From contig NZ_JAQGEI010000008.1 of NCBI RefSeq assembly GCF_029017505.1, forward strand, positions 62,001 through 126,000: a stretch of 64,000 nucleotides of DNA, given 5' to 3'. How positions within the stretch are numbered: position 1 is the stretch's first letter; the number at the start of each line of letters is the position of its first letter. A program made the translations under genes and the position numbers. A model generated the notes under the pieces. It worked only from the letters and a program-made list of their open reading frames with translations, had not been told where the DNA came from and made no database searches. Source of the DNA: Sedimenticola hydrogenitrophicus (GTDB lineage Bacteria > Pseudomonadota > Gammaproteobacteria > Chromatiales > Chromatiaceae). Positions 1 to 8,263 of the stretch are shown one piece after another.

Positions 1-1869
1 AAGCTGATCTATCGGGACAGCTTCAACAGCTCGGACCGGGTGATCGTCAACGCCAATCTGTTTGAAAGCTATGTGCCGATTTACAACAGTGTTGGCCGCG
101 TACTTGGCGCCTTCGAACTCTATACCGATGTAAACAGCGCGCTGGCGGAACTGGATCGGCAGAGTATCCGAATGATCTTCGGCGTGGTGCTGTTGCTTGG
201 TGCCTCCTATGCGGTGCTGTTCGGGCTCTTCTATAACACCGACAAGGCGTTGAAAATAGAAGAGGCCAACCGCGAAAGACACCTGGCAATGGTCCAGGAG
301 GTCAAGGACCAGCTGGAAGTCAGGGTGCGGGAACGCACCCGCGAACTGGAGAATGCACGGACCTTTCTACAGTCGATCATCGATGGCATTGCCGATCCGG
401 TGATGGTGATCGGTCGTGACCTGCGGGTGACGGAGATGAACCGGGCCGCCAGGGCGCTGGTCCCCGAAGACAATACGGAGGAGTATGTCCACTGTTACCA
501 GATCAGCCATCGGCGTAGCACCCCCTGCGAGGGCGAGGACCACCCCTGTTCCTTTGTCCAGGTACTGGATAAGGGGGATACCGTCAAACTGATGCACATC
601 CACTACAACAGTGAAAATGAAGCGCGTTACGTCGAGGTGGTTTCAACCCCGTTGCGCGACTCGGAACATCAGATTGTCGGGGTCATCGAAGTGAGTCACG
701 ATGTCTCCGAAGTGGTGATAGCCCGGGACCACCTGAAAGAGAGTGAGGCGCGTATCCGCGCGGTCATGGATACGGTCGAGGATGCCATACTGACCATCGA
801 CCAGCAGGGCATCATCTGCGACAGCAACCGGTCTGCCGAAAAGATGTTTGATTACACCAGGGATCAATTGATCTCGATGGACGCGATACAGCTATTCACG
901 CCGCCCGGCAAGGCGGGCCCGCCGGCGGCCAGCGTTCAGTGCATCATCGGACCGCTGGTCTCCCACGGGGTACGCGAGAGCAGTGTATGGAGTGCCAAGG
1001 GAGACGAGCTTCCGGTTGATCTCTGGGTAGGCACGCTCTCATTCCAGGGCAGCAAACGCTATATCGCCGTATTTCACGACATCAGGGAGCGAAAACAGGC
1101 CGAGCACGAGCTGGAGGCCACCCGCCAGCAATATTTCCACCAGGAGAAGATGGCCGCCATCGGCCAGCTGGCGGCGGGTATCCTCCATGAGGTGGGAAAT
1201 CCAATCGCGGCGATCTCCGGTTCCCTGCAGACGATTCAGTCGGTCTACCACGAAGTGCCGTGCAGTGGGGAGCACTGCCCGGTGGGCAAGGATGTGATAT
1301 TGCATCTGGGGCTGATCGAGGAGCAGGTCAATCGGCTGGCCGGCATCACCCGGGAGATTGCCGATTTTGCCTCGCCTCGTCCCGGCGAACGGGAATTGCT
1401 GGATTTCAACAGCCTGATCAAGGGTACGGCGAATCTGTTGCGCTACGACAATCGGTTCCGTCATGTCGACCTGCAGCTGGATCTCGACGGCGGGTTGCCG
1501 GCCATGGAGGGAGTGGCGGACCAGTTGATCCAGGTGATAATGAATCTGCTGATCAATGCCGTGGATGCCTGTGAGATGGGCGAGGTCAAGGAGCCGGTCA
1601 TCCGCATACAGACGGCTTTCGAAGAGGGGCGGATTCACCTGCAGGTGATGGACAATGGCTGTGGCATGGACGAAGGGACCCTGGCGCGGGCCATGGACGC
1701 CTTCTACACCACCAAGCCAGCCGGCAAGGGGACTGGGCTGGGGTTGTCACTGTGCAGTGCCATCGTGAGTAAACATCAGGGTTTTATCACCCTGGAGAGC
1801 CACCTTGGCCAGGGCACCTGCATCCATCTCTATCTGCCGGTAGAGCCGATTGAATCCGCTGTGGAGTAG
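1..1869 (+). CDS. Membrane-bound PAS sensor histidine kinase (5'-truncated by the window edge)
   Basis: The reading frame is open from base 1, so the true start lies left of the window; 622 residues are visible. The first 55 or so look like the end of an extracytoplasmic sensor region, followed by a transmembrane helix (about residues 56-78), a charged coiled coil, two PAS domains (about 120-235 and 250-365), a HisKA domain with the H-box HEVGNP (phospho-His codon at 1186-1188) and an HATPase domain with DNGCGMD and GTGLGLSL. The first PAS carries a Cys/His-rich stretch (HCYQISH, PCEGEDHPC), and the segment after the H-box has two further cysteines (PCSGEHC). The gene ends 2 bp before the sigma-54 response regulator, which is its expected phosphotransfer partner. 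The ligand is unknown; the cysteines suggest redox or metal sensing, which is inference. Confidence 0.93.
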   Translation, partial: KLIYRDSFNSSDRVIVNANLFESYVPIYNSVGRVLGAFELYTDVNSALAELDRQSIRMIFGVVLLLGASYAVLFGLFYNTDKALKIEEANRERHLAMVQEVKDQLEVRVRERTRELENARTFLQSIIDGIADPVMVIGRDLRVTEMNRAARALVPEDNTEEYVHCYQISHRRSTPCEGEDHPCSFVQVLDKGDTVKLMHIHYNSENEARYVEVVSTPLRDSEHQIVGVIEVSHDVSEVVIARDHLKESEARIRAVMDTVEDAILTIDQQGIICDSNRSAEKMFDYTRDQLISMDAIQLFTPPGKAGPPAASVQCIIGPLVSHGVRESSVWSAKGDELPVDLWVGTLSFQGSKRYIAVFHDIRERKQAEHELEATRQQYFHQEKMAAIGQLAAGILHEVGNPIAAISGSLQTIQSVYHEVPCSGEHCPVGKDVILHLGLIEEQVNRLAGITREIADFASPRPGERELLDFNSLIKGTANLLRYDNRFRHVDLQLDLDGGLPAMEGVADQLIQVIMNLLINAVDACEMGEVKEPVIRIQTAFEEGRIHLQVMDNGCGMDEGTLARAMDAFYTTKPAGKGTGLGLSLCSAIVSKHQGFITLESHLGQGTCIHLYLPVEPIESAVE

Positions 1870-1871
1870 GT

Positions 1872-3245
1872 ATGGCAAATCTGAATGTACTGGTTGTCGA
1901 TGACGAGACCGCTATCCGGCAGGTGCTGGCTTCCCAGATCAAGAAGGCTGGGCACCAGGTCTCCCATGTGGGTGATGGTAATGCCGCGCTGGAACGGCTC
2001 AACAGCGAACAGTTCGACGTCTGTGTCTGTGACATTCGGTTGCCCGATATCGATGGCATTGAGGTGCTGCGGCAGGCGCGGAAATCGGGTATCGATACGG
2101 TTTTTCTGATGCTGACCGCTTTTGCCTCGGTCAATACCGCGATCACCGCCATGAAGCTTGGTGCCTACGACTACCTGATGAAGCCGATGCGTAACGAGGA
2201 CGTGATCCACCGGCTGGTACAGATCGGCGACCTGTTGGGCCTGCGCGAGGAAAACCTGCGGCTGAAGCAGATGATCAAGAGCCAGACGCCGCGTGGTTTC
2301 GTCAGTCGTGCGCCATCCATGGTGCAGATCGAACGCATGATCGAAAAGGTGGCACGTACCTCGGGAACGGTATTGATCACCGGCGAGAGTGGCACCGGCA
2401 AGACATTCATCGCCCGGCGCATTCATGACATGAGTGGGCGGGCGGAACGCAGTTTTGTGTCGGTCAACTGTGGAGCGATCCCGGACAACCTGATGGAAAG
2501 CGAGTTCTTTGGCCACGCCAAGGGCGCCTTTACCGGTGCCGAACGGGCCAAAAAAGGGCTGTTTCTCGAGGCCGATGGCGGCACCCTGTTTCTGGATGAA
2601 ATCTCCGAACTGCCCCTGGGCCTGCAGGTAAAACTGTTGCATGCCCTGGATGAAAAGGAGATTCGCGCGGTCGGCACCGAGGTGAGCCGCAAGGTGGACG
2701 TTCGCATCCTGGCGGCCACCAACCGGAATATCGAGTCGATGGTGGCGGGTGGTACCTTTCGCGAGGATCTCTACTACCGGCTGAACGTGCTGAATCTGAT
2801 CCTCCCGCCACTGCGCAAGCGCCAGGAAGACCTGCCTGACCTGATACGTTATTTTCTCACCCGGGAGGCGGAGCGCCTGGAGCTGGAGCCGGAGTTCACC
2901 CTATCGGCGGAGGCGGAGCGGATACTGGTGCACCACGATTGGCTGGGTAACCTGAGGGAGTTGCAGAACACGATCGCACGCACCCTGATCCTGGCGGAGG
3001 ACACGGAGATCCAGGTCAATGACCTGCCGCCGAAGACACTGCATCAGGCGGCGGCGGATGAGCGCCTCGGCATCACCATCAGCTCCACCGACGGTCCCCT
3101 CAAGGAGCGGGTGCGGCAGTTTGAGGCGGATGTGATCCAGCAGGTGATCGACGAGGTGAGTGGGGATCGCCAGGAAGCGGCCAAAAAACTGGGTATCGGA
3201 CTCTCAACCCTCTACCGCAAGCTGGAGGAGGATGAGCAGGGATGA
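1872..3245 (+). CDS. NtrC-family sigma-54-dependent response regulator
   Basis: This 457-residue protein has the full three-domain NtrC layout. The receiver has acidic residues D10/D11, phospho-acceptor D54 (CDIRLPD) and the YDYLMKP lysine. The AAA+ domain has Walker A GESGTGKT, the sigma-54 contact loop GAFTGA and Walker B GGTLFLDEIS. A C-terminal Fis-type helix-turn-helix follows (RQEAAKKLGIGLSTLYRKL). It should be phosphorylated by the kinase immediately upstream and activate RNA polymerase holding RpoN. Three sequences matching sigma-54 promoters lie within the next 6.2 kb, ahead of the Sel1/propeller operon and of both hemerythrin genes, so these are its probable targets. Family assignment is secure; target assignment is inferred from position. 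Confidence 0.95.
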   Translation: MANLNVLVVDDETAIRQVLASQIKKAGHQVSHVGDGNAALERLNSEQFDVCVCDIRLPDIDGIEVLRQARKSGIDTVFLMLTAFASVNTAITAMKLGAYDYLMKPMRNEDVIHRLVQIGDLLGLREENLRLKQMIKSQTPRGFVSRAPSMVQIERMIEKVARTSGTVLITGESGTGKTFIARRIHDMSGRAERSFVSVNCGAIPDNLMESEFFGHAKGAFTGAERAKKGLFLEADGGTLFLDEISELPLGLQVKLLHALDEKEIRAVGTEVSRKVDVRILAATNRNIESMVAGGTFREDLYYRLNVLNLILPPLRKRQEDLPDLIRYFLTREAERLELEPEFTLSAEAERILVHHDWLGNLRELQNTIARTLILAEDTEIQVNDLPPKTLHQAAADERLGITISSTDGPLKERVRQFEADVIQQVIDEVSGDRQEAAKKLGIGLSTLYRKLEEDEQG

Positions 3246-3251
3246 TTTCAA

Positions 3252-3268
3252 CGGCATGTTTATTGCTT
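3252..3268 (+). promoter_or_regulatory. Sigma-54 (-24/-12) promoter of the Sel1/propeller operon
   Basis: The sequence GGCATGTTTATTGC has GG at 3253-3254 and GC at 3265-3266 separated by exactly 10 bases, matching TGGCACG-N4-TTGC with two deviations. It lies 7 bp after the stop codon of the sigma-54 activator gene and about 38 bp before the ATG at 3304. A transcription start near 3277 would give a short leader. The match is seen directly; promoter activity is inferred. Confidence 0.72.
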
Positions 3269-3303
3269 TGACTGTCGGGTGAGCCCCTACCGAGTAACCG
3301 ACC

Positions 3304-3825
3304 ATGAAACGACTTTTATTGCTACTTGTCTGTCTCAGTACTCCGCTACTGGCCGACAGCCAATCCGATTACGAAACCGGGTTCGCTGCCTTTCGCAACG
3401 AGGATCTGGTTACCGCCCTGCAGTATCTCGGGCAGGCTTCGGATCAGGGGCATGTGCGTGCCCAGGTACTGCTGGCCTACATCCTGGACAAGGCCGAGGA
3501 GAACGAGCAGGCATTGGCACTCTACCGCAAGGCGGCAGCGACGGGCGATGCCGAGGCGCAGATGGGACTGGCGATGATGCTGGCGGCGGGTGAGGGGGTG
3601 GAAGTGGACAATGCCAGCGCGTTTTCCCTGCTGCTGAAGAGTGCCGACCAGGGTCACGTGCCCGCCATGCTGCAGCTCTACCAGGCATTGGACAAAGGCA
3701 CCATGGGGCAGCGGGTGGATCGGGCCGAGGCGCGTAACTGGCTGGAAAAGGCCGCCGCCGCCGGTGATGCCGAAGCGAAAAAACTGCTCGCGACAGACCA
3801 TAAACCATCAACAGCCGGGGAATAA
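3304..3825 (+). CDS. Secreted Sel1-repeat (TPR-like) protein
   Basis: This 173-residue protein begins with a short signal peptide (MKRLLLLLVCLSTPLLA) and then carries about four Sel1-like repeats of roughly 36 residues, marked by phrases such as ALQYLGQASDQGHVRAQ, ALYRKAAATGDAEAQMGLA and WLEKAAAAGDAEAKKLLA. Sel1 repeats form helical scaffolds for protein contacts, often in the periplasm. The gene is the first behind a sigma-54 promoter, and its last base overlaps the ATG of the propeller lipoprotein, so the two are translationally coupled. A role as periplasmic adaptor for the propeller proteins is inferred from context only. Confidence 0.85.
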   Translation: MKRLLLLLVCLSTPLLADSQSDYETGFAAFRNEDLVTALQYLGQASDQGHVRAQVLLAYILDKAEENEQALALYRKAAATGDAEAQMGLAMMLAAGEGVEVDNASAFSLLLKSADQGHVPAMLQLYQALDKGTMGQRVDRAEARNWLEKAAAAGDAEAKKLLATDHKPSTAGE

Positions 3826-4976
3826 TGAAAAAACTGCTGATTCTTCTACCGCTGCTGCTTGCAGCCTGCGGCGATACACCACCGCCGGAAGCCGCCAAGC
3901 CGGCAACCGCTACCGCGGCGGCCGAAACGCCGATTGCCAAGCCGGCCGCCAAGCCGGCCGCCAAGCCAGTCGCCAAGCCGGCAATACTTGACCTGTTCAA
4001 TGTCGGTGACACAGTCTATGTGCGGGCACTGGCGATAGAGCCCCAGGCCAACGCACTGTGGGTGGGCACCTCTGTGGGTGTGCACGAGGTGGATCTGGAT
4101 ACGCTGCAGATCCGCCAGACCCTGACCCGCACGGATGGCCTGGCTAACGAGTATGTCTTCGCCATCGGTATCGACAAGCAGGGCAACAAATGGTTTGGCA
4201 CCAATGGCGGCGGTGCTTCCCGCTACCGGGATGGCGAGTGGCAGACCTTTTTCCCCATGCACGGGCTTGCCGACTACTGGGTCTACTCCTTTATCTCCCA
4301 GGAGGACGGCACGCTCTGGATCGGGACCTGGGCCGGGGCCAACCGGGTGAACCCCCTCAGCGGACAGTTCCAGACCTACGTCAAGGAGCTGATCAACGAG
4401 TGGGTCTACGGCCTGGCGGTGGATTCCAGTGACCGGGTCTGGTTCGGCACCGAGGGCGGTGTCAGCCGCTTTGACGGCAAGCAGTGGACCTCCTGGTCCC
4501 ATGCCGATGGGCTGGGGGCAGGAAATGGCAGCAGCCTGCCGCCCAGCCGCAATACCGGCCTGGGCACCCGCTCCCGCCATGACCTGGGGGTATTGAGCGG
4601 GGGGCAGGCCACGTATAATCCAAGTTATGTCTTCTCCATCCATGTCGCCCAGGATGATCAGGTATGGGCGGGGACCTGGGGCGGTGGCGTGAGCCGGTTT
4701 GACGGCGAGAAATGGCATAATCTGACCACGCGTGACGGGCTGGCCGGCGACATCGTCTACAACGTACTGCAGGATAGTGAAGGTGTATTCTGGTTCGGCA
4801 CCAATGGCGGTGTATCCCGCTACGATGGCAAAAACTGGCAGACCATCGGGCTGGCGGACGGGTTGCCGGACAGCAATGTTTATACCCTGGTGGAGAGCCC
4901 GTCAGGAGATATCTGGGCCGGTACCCGGGCCGCTGTGGTGCGCATTGGTATCCAACCCCCCAAGAGTAAAGAGTGA
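3825..4976 (+). CDS. Two-component-regulator propeller (Reg_prop) lipoprotein
   Basis: This 383-residue protein has a lipoprotein signal with lipobox LLLAAC (acylated Cys about residue 15), a Pro/Ala/Lys linker made of KPAAKPAAKPVAKPA-type repeats, then about seven beta-propeller blades. The blade signatures are WVGTSVGVHEVD, WFGTNGGGASRY, WIGTWAGANRV, WFGTEGGVSRFDG, WAGTWGGGVSRFDG and WFGTNGGVSRYDG. Reg_prop blades usually form the periplasmic sensor of Bacteroidetes hybrid two-component systems. Here they are a stand-alone envelope lipoprotein two genes after a kinase/regulator pair. It overlaps the Sel1 gene by one base and is 3 bp from a second propeller gene. Ligand and partner are unknown. 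Confidence 0.88.
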   Translation: MKKLLILLPLLLAACGDTPPPEAAKPATATAAAETPIAKPAAKPAAKPVAKPAILDLFNVGDTVYVRALAIEPQANALWVGTSVGVHEVDLDTLQIRQTLTRTDGLANEYVFAIGIDKQGNKWFGTNGGGASRYRDGEWQTFFPMHGLADYWVYSFISQEDGTLWIGTWAGANRVNPLSGQFQTYVKELINEWVYGLAVDSSDRVWFGTEGGVSRFDGKQWTSWSHADGLGAGNGSSLPPSRNTGLGTRSRHDLGVLSGGQATYNPSYVFSIHVAQDDQVWAGTWGGGVSRFDGEKWHNLTTRDGLAGDIVYNVLQDSEGVFWFGTNGGVSRYDGKNWQTIGLADGLPDSNVYTLVESPSGDIWAGTRAAVVRIGIQPPKSKE

Positions 4977-4979
4977 TCC

Positions 4980-6179
4980 ATGAAGGCAATGATTCGAAAA
5001 GGGCTGATTGCCCTGGTACTGACGGTGGCAAGTTCAGGTAGCTTCAGCCAGAGCAGCACGCCTGGCGGGGGTGACGCCGCCGCACCGGGCCAGCCGGCAA
5101 CCGTGCCCGCGGACGGCACGGTGCGGAGTGGCTTCAGCCGCGCGGCGAGCGGTGTCCAATTCGCCCATTTCCGGGTGGGTAACCGCAATGTCAAGGCGAT
5201 GCTGGCGGATGGCCCGCTCGTCTGGGTCGGCACCTCCGGGGGGGTGATCCGTTATGACACCCGCAGCGATCAACACCGGCTCTATGATGTACGCTCCGGC
5301 TTGCTCTCCAACGGCATTTTTCACCTGAGTAAACTGGGCGACCGGCTGCTGGTCGGTACCTACGGCGGCGGGTTGTCGATCCTCGATGAGCCGACCGGTA
5401 CCTGGGAGAACTACAACATTCAGGACGGCCTGGCGGATGCCTTTATCTATGACGTGCTGACCCTGGACAACGGCGACATCTGGATCGCCACCTGGTCCGG
5501 GGCCAACCGGGTTCGGGGCGGCCGGCTGAAGGACGTCGGCAGCTGGGATACCTACACCGTGGAGAATACCCAGGGCGGTCTGCCGAATGACTGGGTCTAT
5601 GGTCTGGCCAAGGGCAAGAATGGCGAGGTCTGGATGGCCACCGAGGGTGGGCTGGCCCGTTTCAGTGAGGGGGCGTGGAGCAACTGGAAGCACGGGCAGG
5701 GGCTGGGTGCCGCTTATGAGTTGGTCAAAGACCAGATCGACTTTACCCGGGATCCGGCCAAGGAGTCGAGCCATCACGCACGCCAGAAGGCGGAGATGGG
5801 ACTGACCAACGTGGATGTCGCCTACAACCCCAATTACATCGTATCCCTGCTGGTGGACCGGCAGGGCGCGGTATGGGCCGGCACCTGGGGTGGCGGGCTA
5901 TCCCGTTTCGACGGGACCGAGTGGAAGACTTATACCCGGGAGGATGGCCTCCCCTCGAACCATATCTTCATGCTGGGCCATGAGCGGAACGGGCGCATCT
6001 GGGTGGGAACCAGTAACGGGCTGGCGCGCTGGGATGGGGAGAAATTCCGCGTCTTCACCGTGCACGACGGCCTCTACACCAACAATATCTTCTCCATGGC
6101 CAATGCCCCGGACGGCAGCCTGTGGATCGGCGGATTCGGCGGGGTGAGCCGGCTGATCGGGCTCGGTTCGATAGAATGA
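4980..6179 (+). CDS. Secreted two-component-regulator propeller (Reg_prop) protein
   Basis: This 399-residue protein is a paralogue of the preceding lipoprotein. A signal peptide without an obvious lipobox (MKAMIRKGLIALVLTVASSG) precedes blades marked by WVGTSGGVIRYD, LLVGTYGGGLSILD, IWIATWSGANRV, WMATEGGLARFS, WAGTWGGGLSRFDG, IWVGTSNGLARWDG and SLWIGGFGGVSRL. It lies 3 bp after the lipoprotein gene and is the last gene of the operon, since a strong intrinsic terminator follows at 6230-6256. The pair may form a two-propeller complex, one lipid-anchored and one soluble, feeding the neighbouring histidine kinase or reading redox ligands. That function is inference. Confidence 0.86.
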   Translation: MKAMIRKGLIALVLTVASSGSFSQSSTPGGGDAAAPGQPATVPADGTVRSGFSRAASGVQFAHFRVGNRNVKAMLADGPLVWVGTSGGVIRYDTRSDQHRLYDVRSGLLSNGIFHLSKLGDRLLVGTYGGGLSILDEPTGTWENYNIQDGLADAFIYDVLTLDNGDIWIATWSGANRVRGGRLKDVGSWDTYTVENTQGGLPNDWVYGLAKGKNGEVWMATEGGLARFSEGAWSNWKHGQGLGAAYELVKDQIDFTRDPAKESSHHARQKAEMGLTNVDVAYNPNYIVSLLVDRQGAVWAGTWGGGLSRFDGTEWKTYTREDGLPSNHIFMLGHERNGRIWVGTSNGLARWDGEKFRVFTVHDGLYTNNIFSMANAPDGSLWIGGFGGVSRLIGLGSIE

Positions 6180-6229
6180 GCCGTCCGACGGGATTCTCGG
6201 CGAAACGCCTGTCTCATGCGCCGAACAGC

Positions 6230-6256
6230 CAGGGCCTCTACAAGGCCCTGTTTTTT
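6230..6256 (+). terminator. Rho-independent terminator of the propeller operon
   Basis: A perfect 7-bp stem, CAGGGCC (6230-6236) pairing with GGCCCTG (6244-6250), encloses a 7-nt loop and is followed by six T residues (6251-6256). It lies 51 bp after the second propeller stop codon and separates that operon from the sigma-54 promoter of the first hemerythrin gene. Confidence 0.9.
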
Positions 6257-6298
6257 ATATCCTATCGGCGCTGAAGGAGGGGGCAACGCCTGATTGAC

Positions 6299-6316
6299 TT
6301 GGCCCGCAATTTGCGA
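6299..6316 (+). promoter_or_regulatory. Sigma-54 (-24/-12) promoter of the first hemerythrin gene
   Basis: TTGGCCCGCAATTTGCGA has GG at 6301-6302 and GC at 6313-6314 with 10 bases between, close to consensus TTGGCACG-N4-TTGCA. The start codon follows about 30 bp downstream. The promoter begins 43 bp after the terminator of the preceding operon, so this gene has its own transcription start. Confidence 0.8.
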
Positions 6317-6344
6317 AGGTTATTCCAGAGGCTGCAGGGAGTGG

Positions 6345-6830
6345 ATGATGAGAAACCTATTTGATTGGAAGGAGAGCTGGAATATAGGCGTCGGTTGGAT
6401 GGATGATGCCCATCTGCAATTGGCCCACGGGCTGGCCGGCCTGTTCCAGCAGTATACCGAAGAGGGCGCGTCACTTCCCCCTGAGCGGATGGCGGACTAT
6501 TGCGACTGCCTTCTGGAACAGGCCAAGGTGCACTTCCGGGATGAAGAGGAGTGGATGGAATTCCTTAACTATCCCGGGCTTCGTAGCCACTTGCGCGAGC
6601 ACAGCATGTTGCTTGCCGAACTCAAATATTACATCAAGGAGATCAAGTGCGGAGGCAATGGCATCAGCCTGGAGGTGCTGATGGCACTAAAGGGCTGGTT
6701 GGTTACCCATGTGACCGAAAGTGACCGCGAGTTTGTCCACTTTCTGAGACAACATGATCTGTTCGACAGCCGGCTCATGGAAGAGCATCGGTCACCCTGC
6801 GCGGAGTCTCCATTCGCTGAAGGTTCATAA
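6345..6830 (+). CDS. Bacteriohemerythrin (single-domain, O2/redox binding)
   Basis: This 161-residue protein is a hemerythrin-fold four-helix bundle with the di-iron ligand pattern in order: VGWMDDAHLQL, HFRDEEEWME, LRSHLREHSML and WLVTHVTESDREF. It matches the N-x-W-x-x-x-x-G-V-x-x-x-D-x-x-H opening of bacteriohemerythrins. The ATG at 6345 (or the adjacent 6348) is chosen because it follows GCAGGGAG and lies downstream of the sigma-54 promoter; a longer in-frame TTG start would overlap the promoter. Such proteins bind O2 reversibly as carrier, sensor or store. A second copy lies 2.5 kb downstream with the same promoter type, which argues for co-regulation. Confidence 0.92.
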   Translation: MMRNLFDWKESWNIGVGWMDDAHLQLAHGLAGLFQQYTEEGASLPPERMADYCDCLLEQAKVHFRDEEEWMEFLNYPGLRSHLREHSMLLAELKYYIKEIKCGGNGISLEVLMALKGWLVTHVTESDREFVHFLRQHDLFDSRLMEEHRSPCAESPFAEGS

Positions 6831-6837
6831 CATCGGT

Positions 6838-6878
6838 TCCTGAATCTGAGAATCATTCCTGGTTTCTAGACAGGAATG
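6838..6878 (+). promoter_or_regulatory. Shared 17-bp motif plus inverted repeat ahead of the cytochrome operon
   Basis: TCCTGAATCTGAGAATC (6838-6854) recurs with one mismatch at 9902-9918 upstream of the H-NOX gene. Directly adjoining is a perfect 8-bp inverted repeat, CATTCCTG (6854-6861) and CAGGAATG (6871-6878), with a 9-nt centre and no T-run. The pair occupies the 83-bp gap between the hemerythrin stop and the GTG at 6914. An operator or promoter element is inferred; no GG-N10-GC promoter is present in this gap. Confidence 0.4.
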
Positions 6879-6913
6879 AGCCTGTCAGGATTGATTCCAG
6901 ACCGGGAGTTCGC

Positions 6914-7447
6914 GTGACGCCTGCCTCGCTGTTCCATCTGAAGATCGTGCTGCGTATCGCCGCGCTGTTAACCCTCCTCGGTGCATTGGTCATGGTGTCT
7001 GTCGTGCTGGCGGTGGGACAGACCGATCAGCAGGGTTATCTGCAGTCGCTGAGCCGATTGCAGATCAGTCAGGAACGCCTGATACCGCTGGTGTTGGCCG
7101 CCGGTCTCTTCCTGTTGACGGTTTCCGCCTTTGTTACCTGGTTGATCGCCCTCTACAGCAGCTTTCGCATTGCCGGACCACTCTACCGGCTCACCCGTAA
7201 TCTGGAACAGGAACTGGAACAGGACAGTCTGGAGCGGCCCATGCCGATACGCAGGGAAGATCAATTGCAAACCCATGGACGGTTGCTGAGGGAGGCGGTG
7301 GCAGCGCTCAACGAACATTACCAAGACCTGGGCCGGCAACTCATGGCAATGGAGAGGGATCTGGCGGGCGGCACAATGGAGCCAGACGAGGTCCTGCGGC
7401 AGTACCGGGAACAACTGCACAGACTGCATGGTGAAGTGCGTTATTAA
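6914..7447 (+). CDS. Two-helix membrane protein with HAMP-like segment
   Basis: This 177-residue protein has two transmembrane helices (about residues 12-34 and 56-80) bracketing a short periplasmic loop of about 20 residues. A HAMP-like linker (SFRIAGPLYRLTRNLEQEL) and a coiled coil follow. There is no kinase, methyl-accepting or cyclase domain. The start is GTG at 6914, preceded by GGGAG. It lies 15 bp before a heptaheme cytochrome gene, and a second small two-helix protein follows that cytochrome, so the three look like one operon. It may anchor or transduce a signal from the cytochrome across the membrane. Function is not established. Confidence 0.75.
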   Translation: MTPASLFHLKIVLRIAALLTLLGALVMVSVVLAVGQTDQQGYLQSLSRLQISQERLIPLVLAAGLFLLTVSAFVTWLIALYSSFRIAGPLYRLTRNLEQELEQDSLERPMPIRREDQLQTHGRLLREAVAALNEHYQDLGRQLMAMERDLAGGTMEPDEVLRQYREQLHRLHGEVRY

Positions 7448-7462
7448 AAAACAAAACAAAAA

Positions 7463-8263
7463 ATGGGCGAATCAGGGATGAAGCCAGGCAGGGTAGGCGC
7501 GATTCTGGTCTCACTGGTGGTGGGGGCGGGTTTGGTTCTGGTAGCGCATGTCGGTACCGGTGAGCGGGGGTTGCCGCATCCGGAAAAGGCCGACTGCGGG
7601 GGGTGCCACCTTGCCGGTGCCGCCGTGAATAAACAAAATGCCGCTCAATTGATCCGCAGCCAGGAGGAGCTCTGTGTGGAGTGCCATGAATCGGCCATGC
7701 GGGTCAGTCATCCCAGTGGTTTCCCGGTAAGCCGGGAGCTGCTGGCGGGGTTCCCCCTCGACTGGAAAGGGGATCTTACCTGCAGCAGTTGCCATGTGGT
7801 CCACGAAAAACCCCGCAACCGCCTGCGAAGCCGTGAGACCGGCCGTGACTTTTGCCTCTCCTGCCACGTCCGGGACTTTTTCGAGCGGATGAAGGACGGT
7901 GCCGAATCGCTGCTCGATTCGGGGCATTTCGCGGCGGATCAGCGCCCCGGGGTAGAGCTGGATGCCTATTCCCTCAAATGCATGGAGTGTCACGCCGAGC
8001 AGGCATCACTGCCCGGACTGAGCGTCAGGTTGACCGGCAATGTGGCCCGTCACATGGGCAGTTCGGTCAATCACCCGGTGGGTGTCTCCTATCGCCGGGC
8101 CGAGCAGTTCGGGGGCTATCTCCCCGGTACCCTGTTGCCCGCTGCGTTACTGTTGCCCCAGGGCAAGCTGGCCTGTGTCTCCTGTCATCTCGGCTACAGC
8201 GAATCCCATGGCGAGTTGATTGTGGAGTCCGGAAGGCTCTGTTTCGAGTGTCACGATCTATGA
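7463..8263 (+). CDS. Heptaheme c-type cytochrome, membrane-anchored or periplasmic
   Basis: This 266-residue protein has an N-terminal hydrophobic segment (about residues 10-28, signal or anchor) and seven haem-c attachment motifs in order: CGGCH, CVECH, CSSCH, CLSCH, CMECH, CVSCH and CFECH, the last at the extreme C-terminus. The spacing resembles doubled-CXXCH and NrfB/OmcA-type multihaem proteins, but I cannot name a family. Electron transfer in the periplasm is expected. Its stop overlaps the start of the next gene (ATGA at 8260-8263), giving translational coupling. The start at 7463 has no good ribosome site, and ATG 7478 is an alternative. Haem ligation is read from motifs; electron partners are unknown. 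Confidence 0.88.
   Translation: MGESGMKPGRVGAILVSLVVGAGLVLVAHVGTGERGLPHPEKADCGGCHLAGAAVNKQNAAQLIRSQEELCVECHESAMRVSHPSGFPVSRELLAGFPLDWKGDLTCSSCHVVHEKPRNRLRSRETGRDFCLSCHVRDFFERMKDGAESLLDSGHFAADQRPGVELDAYSLKCMECHAEQASLPGLSVRLTGNVARHMGSSVNHPVGVSYRRAEQFGGYLPGTLLPAALLLPQGKLACVSCHLGYSESHGELIVESGRLCFECHDL

Noticed and set aside
1039-1638. Long minus-strand frame (199 codons) opposite the histidine kinase
   Set aside because: The plus strand encodes well-conserved kinase motifs; the antisense frame has no recognisable features and is typical of GC-rich DNA.
6294-6344. Longer start for the first hemerythrin (TTG at 6294)
   Set aside because: The extra codons overlap the sigma-54 promoter and lack homology.
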